A DNA stretch of 64,000 nucleotides from Microbacterium invictum (GTDB lineage Bacteria > Actinomycetota > Actinomycetes > Actinomycetales > Microbacteriaceae), in contig NZ_JACIFH010000001.1 of the NCBI RefSeq assembly GCF_014197265.1, positions 2,976,001-3,040,000 on the forward strand, given 5' to 3'. Under the pieces are notes generated by a model, which was not told the DNA's origin, searched no databases, and worked only from the letters and a program-made list of their open reading frames with translations. Both the position numbers and the translations under genes were made by a program. This document shows positions 1-8,714 of the stretch, one piece after another (positions within the stretch are counted from its first letter, which is position 1; every line of letters begins with the position of its first letter).

Positions 1-863
1 AGCGACCCGCCGATCGACCCGGCGCGGGCGGCGGGCAGCCATTGGCGGTACTCGGCGAAGTCGTCGTCGAAGATCGCCGGGAACGGGGTGGGCACCCAGC
101 CGGACTCGAGTGGCGATGACGAGTACGCCTTCGCCCCCACGCGGCGGATGCCGAACTCGGCACCGGCGGCCATGAGAGCGTCGAGCACGATCTCGTTGTC
201 CTCCCACGGGCCGTAGAACTCGAAGCCGGGCTGCCCCGCCATGCCGTGCCGCAGCGCCTTGACCGGGCGGCCCGCGATCGTGACGTCGCCGATGTGGAAG
301 AACTTGATCTCGGGCGGCGGGCCGCCGAACACCTTGGTCATGACCTCGTTCGCCTGCGGGCCCTGGAGCTCGTACCGGTAGAAGGTCGGCGGACCCTGGC
401 GCATGTGCGAGTTCGCCTCGAGCCGGTGGTGCACGTCCTTGCCGGCCGCTTCGGCTTTCTCGGCGTTGAACCGCACCCAGTCGATCAGGAGGTGGTGCCC
501 GATCAGCACGCGCCCGTCGGGTCCTTCGTCGTTGTAGAACAGGATGCCGTCGCCGATCAGGTAGCCGTCCTTGTTCACCGAGATGAGTTGCTTGGCCACG
601 CCGCGCCGGAAGGTGGCGAACGTGTTCGGCGAGATCGACTCGAGCATCGGGGTCAGGTCATCACCGTGCAGGAACAGCTGCGTCATGTGGTGCGACTGGT
701 CCATGAGCGCAACCGTGGTGTTCCACGCTCGCTGCTCGTCACGCCAGTTCGTGAACTCCGGCGCCACCGGGAAGGTGAAGGCCGGCCAGTTCTGATTGCG
801 CAGCAGCTCGACGGGGCTGCCGGCGCGGGTGATCGCCTCGGCGAGGGACTCGGATGTCATCAT
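1..863 (-). CDS. THF-dependent aromatic O-demethylase (LigM/DesA type), 3' part missing
   Basis: The protein is in the aminomethyltransferase (GcvT-like) fold family that includes LigM and DesA, which move the methyl group of vanillate-type methoxy-aromatics to tetrahydrofolate. About 287 N-terminal residues are present and the frame runs off the left edge. It aligns along its whole visible length with the complete copy at 9374-10780: both have VELLRN near the start, DQSHHM, GDGILF, QGP before a central loop, RHGMAG and ESGW. Two ATG codons lie in tandem at 863 and 860, and AGGAAGG (867-873) is better spaced for 860. It diverges from the LIV-type importer at 1117, which suggests uptake and demethylation of the same substrate. 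The substrate cannot be read from the sequence; vanillate, syringate or 3-O-methylgallate are candidates. Confidence 0.8.
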   Translation of the reverse strand, partial: MMTSESLAEAITRAGSPVELLRNQNWPAFTFPVAPEFTNWRDEQRAWNTTVALMDQSHHMTQLFLHGDDLTPMLESISPNTFATFRRGVAKQLISVNKDGYLIGDGILFYNDEGPDGRVLIGHHLLIDWVRFNAEKAEAAGKDVHHRLEANSHMRQGPPTFYRYELQGPQANEVMTKVFGGPPPEIKFFHIGDVTIAGRPVKALRHGMAGQPGFEFYGPWEDNEIVLDALMAAGAEFGIRRVGAKAYSSSPLESGWVPTPFPAIFDDDFAEYRQWLPAARAGSIGGS

Positions 864-922
864 CGACCTTCCTATGGTTCGGTTGCGGCCAGCGTAGGAC
901 CGGCGACAGCGTGAGGCGCGGA

Positions 923-943
923 AAATTCCGTTGAACAGAATTT
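923..943. promoter_or_regulatory. Inverted repeat, candidate operator
   Basis: AAATTC (923-928) and GAATTT (938-943) form an inverted repeat with a 9-nt spacer, in an AT-rich patch of the otherwise GC-rich divergent region between the O-demethylase gene and the ABC importer. The placement fits a regulator controlling both directions. No binding protein can be assigned; the GntR regulator at 6054 is the nearest candidate. Confidence 0.35.
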
Positions 944-1030
944 CGGCATCCATCTCGCGATAAAGGAGCCAGGCTGTAACCGGCGCCGGTCACGATCCGG
1001 CCACGGCTCGGATGACTCGCACCAAAATCG

Positions 1031-1059
1031 TTGACAATCCGGCGGGGATTCCGTAACTT
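1031..1059 (+). promoter_or_regulatory. Sigma-70-type promoter for the first LIV importer
   Basis: TTGACA (1031-1036) is followed after exactly 17 nt by TAACTT (1054-1059), a good match to primary sigma-factor -35 and -10 boxes. The start codon of the ATPase gene lies about 58 nt downstream, so the leader is short. Confidence 0.55.
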
Positions 1060-1116
1060 CCTGAACACGAGGACGACCCGATTCCTCCATCCACGCGACG
1101 ACGCGAAAGGTGAGCG

Positions 1117-1899
1117 ATGGCTGCTGAGCTGACCTTGCACGACGTGAGCCTGCACTTCGGTGGCATCAAAGTGCTCCAGGAGGTCGGCTTCACCGTCGAA
1201 CCCGGCCAGATCTTCGGGCTCGTAGGGCCCAACGGCGCCGGCAAGACGTCGCTGTTCAACTGCATCAGCGGGCACTACCGGCCCTCGAGCGGCAGCATCC
1301 GCATCGACGACGTCGAGGTCACCGCCAAGCCCGCGTGGCGCATGTCGCGCCTGGGGCTGGCCCGCACCTTCCAGCACGCGGCGCTGCAGTTGGACAAGAC
1401 CGTGCTCGAGAACGTCATGCTCGGCGCCCATCCGCGGTTGCGCGGCGGACCCGTGGAATGGTCGCTGCGGCTTCCGTTCACCCGCAACGACGAACGCACG
1501 CTGCGCGCGGAAGCGCTCGACCTGCTCGAACGCCTCGACCTCGGCTGGGCCGCACACCGCACGCCCGACGAGCTGTCGCACGGGCTGCACAAGGGCATCG
1601 AACTGTCGCGGGCGCTGCTGCTGCGCCCCCGCCTGCTCATGCTCGACGAGCCGGCAGCCGGGCTGCCGCACTCGGAGGTCGACCGGCTCATCGAGCTGAT
1701 CCGCGGCGTCCGCGACGACTTCGACGTGACCATCGTCGTCGTCGAGCACCACATGGGTCTCATCGCCGCGCTCACCGAGCGTGTCGTCGTGCTCGACCAC
1801 GGCCGCAAGCTCATGGAGGGGACGGCCGCCGAAGCGCAGTCCGATCCCCGCGTCATCGAGGCGTATATCGGGAAGGACGCGGCTGATGACGCTGCTTGA
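1117..1899 (+). CDS. LIV-type ABC importer, ATP-binding protein (LivG-like)
   Basis: This is one of two ATPases of a branched-chain-amino-acid-type (HAAT family) importer. Walker A is GPNGAGKT at residues 37-44, the signature is LSHG, and LLMLDEP is Walker B, followed by a switch His in VVVEHH. The length (260 aa) is normal for LivG. AAAGG upstream of the ATG at 1117 gives a well-placed ribosome site. It is the first gene of a five-gene operon (1117-5812) whose genes nearly all overlap. The neighbouring O-demethylase gene makes an aromatic acid a more likely cargo than leucine. That is inference, since many HAAT systems in aromatic clusters have been reassigned this way. Confidence 0.88.
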   Translation: MAAELTLHDVSLHFGGIKVLQEVGFTVEPGQIFGLVGPNGAGKTSLFNCISGHYRPSSGSIRIDDVEVTAKPAWRMSRLGLARTFQHAALQLDKTVLENVMLGAHPRLRGGPVEWSLRLPFTRNDERTLRAEALDLLERLDLGWAAHRTPDELSHGLHKGIELSRALLLRPRLLMLDEPAAGLPHSEVDRLIELIRGVRDDFDVTIVVVEHHMGLIAALTERVVVLDHGRKLMEGTAAEAQSDPRVIEAYIGKDAADDAA

Positions 1900-2596
1900 A
1901 CTGGAGGACGTCACCGCCTGGTACGGCCCGGTGCAGGTGCTCGACGCGGTCTCGCTGACCGTGCCCGACAACGGTGCGGTGGGCATCCTCGGCGCGAACG
2001 GCGCGGGCAAGACCACCACGCTGCGGGCGATCAGCGGCGCCGTGCGCGCCGGCGGTCGCATCACCTTCGAGGGGCGCGACATCCGAGGCATGCGACCCGA
2101 GCAGGTGGCGGGGCTCGGCATCGCGCATGTCCCCGAGGGACGCGGCACGCTCGGACAGCTCACGGTGCGCGATAACCTCCGCGTCGGCGCCTACCTGCGT
2201 AAGGATCGCCGCGGCGTGGCATCCGACATCGACTACTGTCTCGACCTGTTTCCGCAATTGAAGGACCGCATCTCCTCCAGCGGCGCGGCGCTGTCGGGCG
2301 GCGAGCAGCAGATGCTCGCGGTCGCCCGCGCGATCATGGCCAAGCCCACTCTGCTGCTGCTGGACGAGGCCTCACTCGGACTCGCGCCGAGCACGGCGAA
2401 GAACGTCTACGAGGCGATCCGGCGGCTGCGGCAGGATTCGGGCATCGCGATGCTCGTGGTCGAGCAGAACGCGAACCTGGCCTTCTCCCTCGTCGACTCC
2501 GCGACCGTGCTCGAAGCGGGGCGCAACGTGCTCACCGGTTCCTCGGCGGAACTGCGCGGGATGGACGAGATCCGCCGAGCCTACTTGGGAGGGTGA
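1886..2596 (+). CDS. LIV-type ABC importer, ATP-binding protein (LivF-like)
   Basis: This is the second ATPase of the importer (236 aa). Walker A is GANGAGKT, the LivF-typical HVPEGRG loop follows, then LSGGEQQ and LLLLDEAS, where A replaces the usual P after DE. The ATG at 1886 lies inside the end of the preceding gene (14-bp overlap) and GGAAGGA sits 9 nt upstream, pointing to translational coupling. Starts further upstream in the same frame would add unrelated residues. It should pair with the 1117 product as a heterodimer on the cytoplasmic side of the permeases. Confidence 0.88.
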   Translation: MTLLELEDVTAWYGPVQVLDAVSLTVPDNGAVGILGANGAGKTTTLRAISGAVRAGGRITFEGRDIRGMRPEQVAGLGIAHVPEGRGTLGQLTVRDNLRVGAYLRKDRRGVASDIDYCLDLFPQLKDRISSSGAALSGGEQQMLAVARAIMAKPTLLLLDEASLGLAPSTAKNVYEAIRRLRQDSGIAMLVVEQNANLAFSLVDSATVLEAGRNVLTGSSAELRGMDEIRRAYLGG

Positions 2597-2601
2597 CGGA
2601 C

Positions 2602-3483
2602 ATGGACACCTTCATCCAATTGGTCGTGGACGGGCTCTCGCTCGGCTCGATCTACGCTGCCCTCGCCCTCGCGATCGTGCTGGTCAACCAGTCGACGGGC
2701 CTCATCAACTTCGCACAGGGTGCGATGGCGGTGCTGTCGGCCTACATCGCGTACGTGCTGCTGGGCTGGGGGCTGCCGACGATCCTCGCGATCCTCGGGT
2801 CGGTCGTGGTCTCCTTCGTCATCGGCGCGGTCGTGGAGCGCCTGCTGATCCGCAGGTTCGAGGGGGGAGACCCCGACACCGCGGTCGTCGTCACGATCGG
2901 TCTGCTGACGCTGTTCACCGGCATCTGCGGGTGGCTGTGGGGCTACAACAACCGGCAGTTCCCGTCGCTGTTCCCCCTGACCACGGTCGACATCTTCGGT
3001 GCGGTCATCAGCATCCGGTCGCTCGGAACCACCCTGGTGATCATCGCCATCATGGTGCTGCTGCAGGTCATGTTCCTGGGCACGAAGCTCGGCCTGGCAC
3101 TGCGTGCGGTCTCGGTCAACCCGCAGTCGGCGTCGCTCTCCGGGCTGCCGGTCGGGCGTCTCCTGATGGTCGGCTGGGGTCTGGCTGCCGCCCTCGGCGC
3201 CGTCGCGGGCGCGCTCGTGGCCCCGCAGCTGACGCTGACGCCCGGCATGATGGACACCGCCCTCGTCTACGCGCTCGCCGCCGTCATCATCGGCGGCCTC
3301 AACAGTCCCATGGGGGCTGTGGTCGCGGCCTGGGGGATCGGCGTGCTCGAGAACCTCGCGGCCGTGTACGTGCCCTTCATCGGGCATGACCTCAAGATCG
3401 CGGTGCCGTTCCTGATCCTGTTCGTCGTGCTGCTGGTGCGGCCCCAAGGCCTGTTCGGGCGGAAGGTCGTGGTGCGCGTCTGA
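2602..3483 (+). CDS. LIV-type ABC importer, permease (LivH-like)
   Basis: This is a polytopic membrane protein of about 293 aa with the LivH pattern: an N-terminal QLVVDGLSLGSIYAALAL segment, an NFAQG motif and several long hydrophobic stretches. It ends RPQGLFGRK, the usual LivH terminus. I prefer the ATG at 2602 over the GTG at 2593, because GGGAGG (2587-2592) is adjacent to the GTG but well spaced for the ATG. The stop codon (3481-3483) shares a base with the next gene's ATG. It forms the membrane channel with the 3483 product. Confidence 0.86.
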   Translation: MDTFIQLVVDGLSLGSIYAALALAIVLVNQSTGLINFAQGAMAVLSAYIAYVLLGWGLPTILAILGSVVVSFVIGAVVERLLIRRFEGGDPDTAVVVTIGLLTLFTGICGWLWGYNNRQFPSLFPLTTVDIFGAVISIRSLGTTLVIIAIMVLLQVMFLGTKLGLALRAVSVNPQSASLSGLPVGRLLMVGWGLAAALGAVAGALVAPQLTLTPGMMDTALVYALAAVIIGGLNSPMGAVVAAWGIGVLENLAAVYVPFIGHDLKIAVPFLILFVVLLVRPQGLFGRKVVVRV

Positions 3484-4547
3484 TGAACCAGGTCACAAAG
3501 CTCTTGCAGAACGGCTGGGTGCGGCTCGCGGTCGGCGTCGTCGTGGCGGCGATCCTCGTGATCCTGCCGCTCGTGCTGCCCGTGTTCGCGAACCAGACGC
3601 TCACGCGGATCGGCGTCTATGCCGTCGCCGTGCTGGGCCTCAACATCATCATGGGTTACTCCGGGCAGGTCATGCTCGGGCAGATCTTCTTCCTCGGTGT
3701 CGGCGCGTACGTCACCGCGTACGGCGTCGGAAACGACTGGAACGTCGTCGTCGTCTTCCTCGCGGCGTGTGTCATCCCCGGCATCCTCGGCCTCATCATC
3801 GCGCTGGCCGCCGCACGACTGGGCGGACTCGCGATCGCGATGGTCACCATCGCGCTGCCCATCATCGGCGTACCCCTGGCCAAGCGGCTCTCCGACCTCA
3901 CCGGGGGGTCGCAGGGCGTGTCCGCGCGCTTCTCCTCGGCGCCGGAGTGGACCGGCCTCGACAACGACCAGTGGCAGTACTACATAGTCGTCGGCATCGC
4001 CGCCGTCGCCTTCGTACTCGCCTTCAACCTCGTGCGCGGCAAGTACGGCCGGGCGATGGCCATCGTGCGCGACAACGAGTCGGTCGCCCGGTCCATGGGC
4101 ATCTCGCCCTACCGCTACAAGGTGATGGCCTTCACCGTCGCGTCGATCTTCGGCGGCGTGAGCGGCTTCCTCTACATGGTCGCCGTGCAGTACACCTCGC
4201 CCGAGACCATGAGCTTCCATCACTCGATCAGCCTGCTGGCGGCGATGGTCGTCGGCGGGGCGGCGAGTATCGCCGGCTCTCTCATCGGCGGTGCGTACTA
4301 CGTGCTCGTGCCGCAGGTCACCAACGCGATCGACCCGACGATCACCGCGATCAGCCAGGGCATCATCCTCGTCGCCGTGCTGTTCGTGCTGCCCGGCGGA
4401 ATCGTGTCCCTGCCCCGCGTCATCCGTCGGCTGCTGCGCCGGCGCGGCACGCCGGGCGCGGCATCCACCCAGACCACTCCGCCCCCGAGCCGCGACGCGG
4501 CACCGACGACGGAGGGACCAGAAACAGAGAGGCAAGGTCAGGCATGA
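3483..4547 (+). CDS. LIV-type ABC importer, permease (LivM-like)
   Basis: This permease of 354 aa has the family motif GYSGQVMLGQ after the first membrane segments and a conserved cytoplasmic loop (GRAMAIVRDNE, then A-RSMGIS) that contacts the ATPases. The C-terminal 35 residues are a hydrophilic Pro/Thr-rich tail (PGAASTQTTPPP) not needed by the fold. It overlaps its neighbours by 1 and 4 nt. It partners with the 2602 product; the cargo is unknown, probably an aromatic acid from context. Confidence 0.87.
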   Translation: MNQVTKLLQNGWVRLAVGVVVAAILVILPLVLPVFANQTLTRIGVYAVAVLGLNIIMGYSGQVMLGQIFFLGVGAYVTAYGVGNDWNVVVVFLAACVIPGILGLIIALAAARLGGLAIAMVTIALPIIGVPLAKRLSDLTGGSQGVSARFSSAPEWTGLDNDQWQYYIVVGIAAVAFVLAFNLVRGKYGRAMAIVRDNESVARSMGISPYRYKVMAFTVASIFGGVSGFLYMVAVQYTSPETMSFHHSISLLAAMVVGGAASIAGSLIGGAYYVLVPQVTNAIDPTITAISQGIILVAVLFVLPGGIVSLPRVIRRLLRRRGTPGAASTQTTPPPSRDAAPTTEGPETERQGQA

Positions 4548-5812
4548 GAATGCACAGAAGTGTGAAAGGCGCCGTCGGCATCGTCGCTATGGCGTCGGCT
4601 GTCGCACTCGTCGTCTCCGGCTGCGCGCGCGGCGGTGACGACGGCGACACCGGCGACGATGGCGAGGTCACGGCCAGCCCCGGCATCACCGACACCGAGC
4701 TCAGCTTCGGCATCACGAGTCCGCTGACCGGTCCGACGGCCGGCCCGGGCAACTGCACCGCCGACGGCGCGCTCGCCTATTTCGGCGTCAAGAACGCCGA
4801 AGGCGGCATCGAGTTCGGGGACGGCAAGACGCGCACCATCGAGATCACCACCTACGACGACACCTACGACCCGCAGAAGGCGCTGTCGAACTTCCAGCAG
4901 ATGGTCGCCGACGACGTGTTCGCCGCCGGCATCGGCCTCGGTACGCCCACCAACCGCGCCTGGCGCGAAGCGGCGATCGACGAAGAGGTGCCGCAGGTGC
5001 TCGTCATGACCGGCGACCCGCTGTTCAGCGATGTGGAGGAGAGCCCGTGGCAGCTCGGCCTCGTGCCGACCTACATGCAGGAGGGCGCGGCGTTCGGTGA
5101 GCTGCTGGTCGCCTCGGGTGAGCCGCACAAGGTGGCGATCCTGTCACAGAACGACGACTACGGCGACGGCTACGTCGAAGGCTTCAAGGAGGCCATCGGC
5201 GACGCCGACAACATCGAGGTGGTCGGCGAGCTGACCTACGAGGCGACCGACACGAGCGTCGACGCGCAGCTCACCGAGCTGGCCGGCACCGACGCCGACG
5301 TGTTCTTCAACGCGATGTCGATCACGCCGCTGGTGATCTCGTCGCTGCAGAAGGCGCAGCAGCTGAGCTGGCTGCCCAGCTGGTTCCTGCCGTCGAACAC
5401 GTCCAGCCCGGTGGCGATCCTCGAGCCCGGTGGCGGCGCCGCCTTCCCCGGCATCTACACCGTCGCCTTCTCCGAGTCGGCCGCGAGCCCGGCCTTCCAG
5501 GAGAGCGAAGAGGGCGCCGCGTTCCTCGACGCACTCGGTGAGTACACCAACCAGGACGGTGTCCCCGGCTTCCCGCACTGCGTGTGGAGCTGGATCGGGG
5601 CATCCGTGCTCGAAGAGGCGTTCACGAAGATGGAGGAGCCGACGCGCGAGAGCTTCATGGAAGCCCTGCGCAGCATCTCCGACTTCGACGCGCCGTTCAT
5701 GCTGCCCGGTGCGGCCATCGACACGACCACCGACGGCACCCCCGCGGTGTCGGAGGTCGTCGTGCAGAAGTACAACGGCAAGGGATACGCGACGGCCGAG
5801 AACTTCGGCTGA
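4544..5812 (+). CDS. LIV-type ABC importer, substrate-binding lipoprotein
   Basis: This is a Leu/Ile/Val-binding-protein family receptor (periplasmic binding protein type 1) of about 422 aa. A basic N-terminus and hydrophobic segment end in VVSGC, a lipobox that places the lipid-anchored Cys near residue 27, followed by a Gly/Asp-rich linker. GITSPLTGPTA begins the mature fold, and DDYGDGY is the typical second-domain motif. The ATG at 4544 overlaps the previous stop; a second ATG at 4550 is possible. It captures the substrate outside the cell and delivers it to the two permeases. It is larger than amino-acid receptors and sits beside an O-demethylase gene. Confidence 0.85.
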   Translation: MRMHRSVKGAVGIVAMASAVALVVSGCARGGDDGDTGDDGEVTASPGITDTELSFGITSPLTGPTAGPGNCTADGALAYFGVKNAEGGIEFGDGKTRTIEITTYDDTYDPQKALSNFQQMVADDVFAAGIGLGTPTNRAWREAAIDEEVPQVLVMTGDPLFSDVEESPWQLGLVPTYMQEGAAFGELLVASGEPHKVAILSQNDDYGDGYVEGFKEAIGDADNIEVVGELTYEATDTSVDAQLTELAGTDADVFFNAMSITPLVISSLQKAQQLSWLPSWFLPSNTSSPVAILEPGGGAAFPGIYTVAFSESAASPAFQESEEGAAFLDALGEYTNQDGVPGFPHCVWSWIGASVLEEAFTKMEEPTRESFMEALRSISDFDAPFMLPGAAIDTTTDGTPAVSEVVVQKYNGKGYATAENFG

Positions 5813-5827
5813 TCGATCGATCCTCGG

Positions 5828-5853
5828 GGGCGGTTCGCGCGAGCGGGCCGCCC
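5828..5853. terminator. Hairpin after the first LIV operon
   Basis: GGGCGG (5828-5833) pairs with CCGCCC (5848-5853) across a 14-nt loop, just after the binding-protein stop codon. There is no U-tract, which is usual in high-GC actinobacteria. The remaining 200 bases to the convergent GntR stop hold no gene that I can see, only several GGATGCC motifs. Confidence 0.4.
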
Positions 5854-6053
5854 TCCGGCGTCCGTGGGCAGTGGATGCCGCACCGCGGCCGGTCGGGTCG
5901 ACCTCAGCCGAGGGGCGGCCCGCAGGTCGGGATCGCACGAAACGTCGGTGATGGATGCCGCGGGACGGCGTGTCCTGCGATCTCGGCTTCCGCAGGTGTG
6001 GCGCGGACGGGCCCTGGCGCCCGGCGAGCCGGCCGCCACGCGGCATCCGGAAC

Positions 6054-6719
6054 TCAGTCGAGTGTGCGGAGCACGTCGATGATGCCGAGCAGATGCGCCC
6101 GCGTCGCGGCGGCGGCGGCCTCAGGGTCGCGGCCGAGCACCCCGTCGATGATCGCGACGTGCTCACCGAGTGACACCGCGGCCCGGCCGGCGACGAAGCT
6201 CAGCCGGAACTGGTGCCGCGCCGACTGCGCACGCAGGCGCTCGAGCAGCTGGGTCGCAGTGGCGTGGCCGCTGAGCTCGCGGATCTGCCGGTCCATCTCC
6301 TGGTTGAGGCTCGCGTAGGCCATCAGATCGCCCCGTCCGACGGCATCCTCCAGATCGCGGCGGATGGCGCGCAGCTGGTCGGCCGCCGTGTCGGTGAGGT
6401 GCTCGGCCGCCTTGCTCGCGCACAGCGACTCGAGCCCGATGCGCACCTCGACGATCTCCACGGCCTCGTCGATCGTGATCGACCGCACCCGGGCGCCGCG
6501 GTTGGGGAGCCGTTCGACGATGCCCTCGCCGGCCAGGTGCAGCAGCGCAGTGCGCACGGTGGCCCGGCTCGCACCGAACCGGTCGCTCAGGTCGGCTTCG
6601 ATGAGTCGCTGATGCGGGGCGAACTCGCCGCGCATGATCGCCTCGCGGATGTGCTGGGAGAGATCAGCCGAGCCGTCTTCCGCGGCGGGCTGGGTGGACG
6701 TCTGCGTGGCATCCGACAT
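6054..6719 (-). CDS. GntR-family regulator (FadR/FCD type)
   Basis: The protein (221 aa) has an N-terminal winged helix-turn-helix (about residues 20-85; LSQHIREAIMRGEFAPHQRL, then SRATVRTALLHL) and an alpha-helical FCD ligand domain. The FCD part shows E-R-GLE, then SLNQEMDRQIRELSGH and a late GEHVAII, carrying the Asp/His metal-ligand pattern of this subfamily. ATG at 6719 has GGAGGAG 6 nt upstream. It is divergent from the aldehyde dehydrogenase gene at 6871 and convergent with the LIV operon. It probably represses one or both in response to an aromatic acid or aldehyde; the effector is not predictable. Confidence 0.88.
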   Translation of the reverse strand: MSDATQTSTQPAAEDGSADLSQHIREAIMRGEFAPHQRLIEADLSDRFGASRATVRTALLHLAGEGIVERLPNRGARVRSITIDEAVEIVEVRIGLESLCASKAAEHLTDTAADQLRAIRRDLEDAVGRGDLMAYASLNQEMDRQIRELSGHATATQLLERLRAQSARHQFRLSFVAGRAAVSLGEHVAIIDGVLGRDPEAAAAATRAHLLGIIDVLRTLD

Positions 6720-6777
6720 TCGCGTCTCCTCCGGCGTGCATCCGAGCGTTCTCGCCCCAGGATAAGCCGCCGCACCG

Positions 6778-6805
6778 ATTGTGTACGAGATCTGTGATCA
6801 TTTTG
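6778..6805. promoter_or_regulatory. AT-rich candidate operator/promoter between gntR and ALDH
   Basis: The divergent spacer contains an AT-rich stretch with GTGTAC followed by GATCTGTGATC (two GATC half-elements 3 nt apart). It is the only low-GC patch between the two start codons and so a plausible site for the GntR protein and for the promoters. No clear -35/-10 pair was found. Confidence 0.3.
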
Positions 6806-6870
6806 GCGCAACTCTTGAGAGGCGCGCGCGGATGGGGCACGCTGAGAGCACGACCCGACGGAGGAGCCCC

Positions 6871-8370
6871 ATGACTGACACGACCCGCGCAGACACCGGC
6901 GTGCGAACCGGCCTCTACATCGGCGGCCAGGAGCGCCATACGACCGACACGCTCACCGTCGCCGACCCCGGCAAGCCCGGCGTGACCGTCGGCCACGCGG
7001 CCGCGGCATCCCCCGCCGATGTGGCGGATGCCGTCGCGGCGGCGACGCAGGCCTACCCGGCGTGGGCGGCACTGGGCGCAGCCGAGCGCGCCGCACAGAT
7101 GGCGCAGGCGATCTCCGGCATCGCGGACGACCGAGACACCGACGCGGCGATCCTCTCGCAGGAGAACGGCAAGATCCGCATGGAGAGCTGGGTCGACGCG
7201 CTCGTGTTCGAGATCCGCTGGAATCTTGCGCTCATGCTCGCCGATGAGGTGGATGCCGGCAAGACGCTGCCGGTGATCCCCGGCGCGATCCCCGTTTCGA
7301 CCGCGGTCAGCTATCAGCCACTGGGCGTGGTGACGATCATCGTGCCGTTCAACTGGCCCATCGCGATCCTGGGGGCGTCGCTGCCCCACGCGCTGCTGGC
7401 CGGGAACACCGTCATCGTCAAGCCGCCGCCCTCGACGCCGCTGGCGACCACGCGCGTCGTGCAGCGGGTGGCCGAGAAGCTGCCGCCCGGGGTGCTGAAC
7501 GTGGTCACCGGGCGTGACGAGGACATGGCGGGCCTCATCGAGAACCCCGACGTGGCGAAGGTGTGCTTCACCGGCAGCGTCAACGGCGGCAAGCGGATCA
7601 TGGCGATGGCGTCCCACACGCTCACGCGGGTGACGCTGGAGCTCGGCGGCAACGACGCGGCGGTATTCCTCGAGGATGCGATCCTCGACGACGTGCACCT
7701 CGACCGGCTGTTCGCCGCGATCTATGACACGACCGGTCAGATCTGCATGAACGCCAAACGCGTCTTCGTGCACCGGTCGCGGCGCGACGAACTGGTCGCC
7801 GGCCTCGAGGCCCGTCTGAACCGGGTCACGCTCGGGTACGGGCTCGACGAGGGCACCACGATGGGCCCCCTGCACCAGCCCGCTCAGAAGGCGTTCGTGG
7901 ACGAGATCATCCAAGAGGCGAAGGATGCCGGCGCCGACGTCCGCGAGTTCGGCGAACTGCCCGGTGGTGACCTGGCCGGCGGCAACTTCGTGCGCCCCGC
8001 ACTCGTGGTCGACGCCGACCCGCAGCTGCGCGTCGTGACGCAGGAGCAGTTCGGTCCGGTCATCCCGGTGATCGCCTTCGATGACGAGGACGAAGCCGTC
8101 GCGCTCGCGAACGACACCTGGGGCGGACTGTGCGGCTCGGTGTGGACCGCATCGCCCGAGGCCGCGCGGCGGGTGGGCTCGCAGCTGGTCTGCGGCTACG
8201 TCTGGGTCAACGACCACGGCGCGACCCGGCTCGACCTGCGGGCGCCGTTCGGCGGCATGAAGTCGTCGGGCTTCGGGCGCGAGCAGGGCATCGAGGGCGT
8301 GCGGGCGTTCCAGGACACCCGGTCCATCGCGACCATCGACCCCGAGGCGCTCGCCGGCATGGCCCACTGA
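6871..8370 (+). CDS. NAD(P)-dependent aldehyde dehydrogenase, probably aromatic aldehyde
   Basis: This ALDH-superfamily enzyme (499 aa) has the general-base Glu in ELGGND (about residue 257) and the catalytic Cys in QICMNAKR (about residue 292). The FNWP substrate/cofactor segment and a C-terminal GGMKSSGFGRE loop are also present. GGAGGAG is well placed before the ATG at 6871. Enzymes of this subfamily oxidise vanillin, benzaldehyde or succinate semialdehyde. Here the O-demethylase and hydroxycinnamate genes favour an aromatic aldehyde such as vanillin, by inference only. It is monocistronic, faces the GntR gene and is followed by the triple repeat. Confidence 0.85.
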   Translation: MTDTTRADTGVRTGLYIGGQERHTTDTLTVADPGKPGVTVGHAAAASPADVADAVAAATQAYPAWAALGAAERAAQMAQAISGIADDRDTDAAILSQENGKIRMESWVDALVFEIRWNLALMLADEVDAGKTLPVIPGAIPVSTAVSYQPLGVVTIIVPFNWPIAILGASLPHALLAGNTVIVKPPPSTPLATTRVVQRVAEKLPPGVLNVVTGRDEDMAGLIENPDVAKVCFTGSVNGGKRIMAMASHTLTRVTLELGGNDAAVFLEDAILDDVHLDRLFAAIYDTTGQICMNAKRVFVHRSRRDELVAGLEARLNRVTLGYGLDEGTTMGPLHQPAQKAFVDEIIQEAKDAGADVREFGELPGGDLAGGNFVRPALVVDADPQLRVVTQEQFGPVIPVIAFDDEDEAVALANDTWGGLCGSVWTASPEAARRVGSQLVCGYVWVNDHGATRLDLRAPFGGMKSSGFGREQGIEGVRAFQDTRSIATIDPEALAGMAH

Positions 8371-8391
8371 ACTGTTGCGGCGTGGCGCGCG

Positions 8392-8646
8392 CTTCAGTTG
8401 GCGCCCCCGCCGGGAACGCCGCGAGAGTTTCCGGCGTTTGCGCCCACTTTGAGTGGGAGAGTCTGAAGAAGGGATGTCAGGCGCTTCAGTTGGCGCTCGG
8501 GCCGGGAACTCCGCGATAGTTTCCGGCGTTCGCGCCCACTATGTGATGGGCGCGAATTCTCAGTTGGCGCCCCGCCGGGAACTCCGCGATAGTTTCCGGC
8601 GTTCGCGCCCACTTTGAGTGGAGAGTCTGAAACAAGGGGATGTCAG
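8392..8646. repeat. Three tandem copies of a hairpin-forming repeat
   Basis: This fills most of the 344-base gap between the aldehyde dehydrogenase and padR. Three similar copies start near 8392, 8484 and 8559, each 75-90 bases long. Every copy holds CAGTTGGCGC, then CCGGGAAC, then GTTTCCGGC, then GCGCCCACT. The inner pair and the outer pair are inverted repeats, so each copy can form a nested stem. Copies 1 and 3 also share a downstream GAGTGG...GTCTGAA...GGGATGTCAG tail, which is missing from copy 2. Two of the copies are intact enough to be almost superimposable. The function is unknown; REP-like elements or terminators are possible. Confidence 0.8.
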
Positions 8647-8714
8647 AGACGCGTGGAGGCCAGGCGCGCGGGGTCAGCGCTCGACGCGGACGACGAGCTC
8701 GTGTGCGCCGGGCC

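Noticed and set aside
739..2163. 474-codon open frame on the minus strand
   Set aside because: It is antisense to the first LIV ATPase genes, with no recognisable domain and a composition unlike the real genes.
1117..5812. Calling the LIV-type importers branched-chain amino acid transporters
   Set aside because: The fold is that of LIV systems, but both sit in aromatic gene clusters and no amino acid genes are nearby, so only the family and not the cargo is asserted.
8394..8612. Small frame with repeated GANAGN-RGVPGG peptide
   Set aside because: The peptide repeat is only a translation of the triplicated hairpin DNA; no ribosome site and no homology are visible.
8392..8646. Possible CRISPR array
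   Set aside because: Only three copies, no unique spacers of constant length, internal symmetry throughout each copy and no cas genes.
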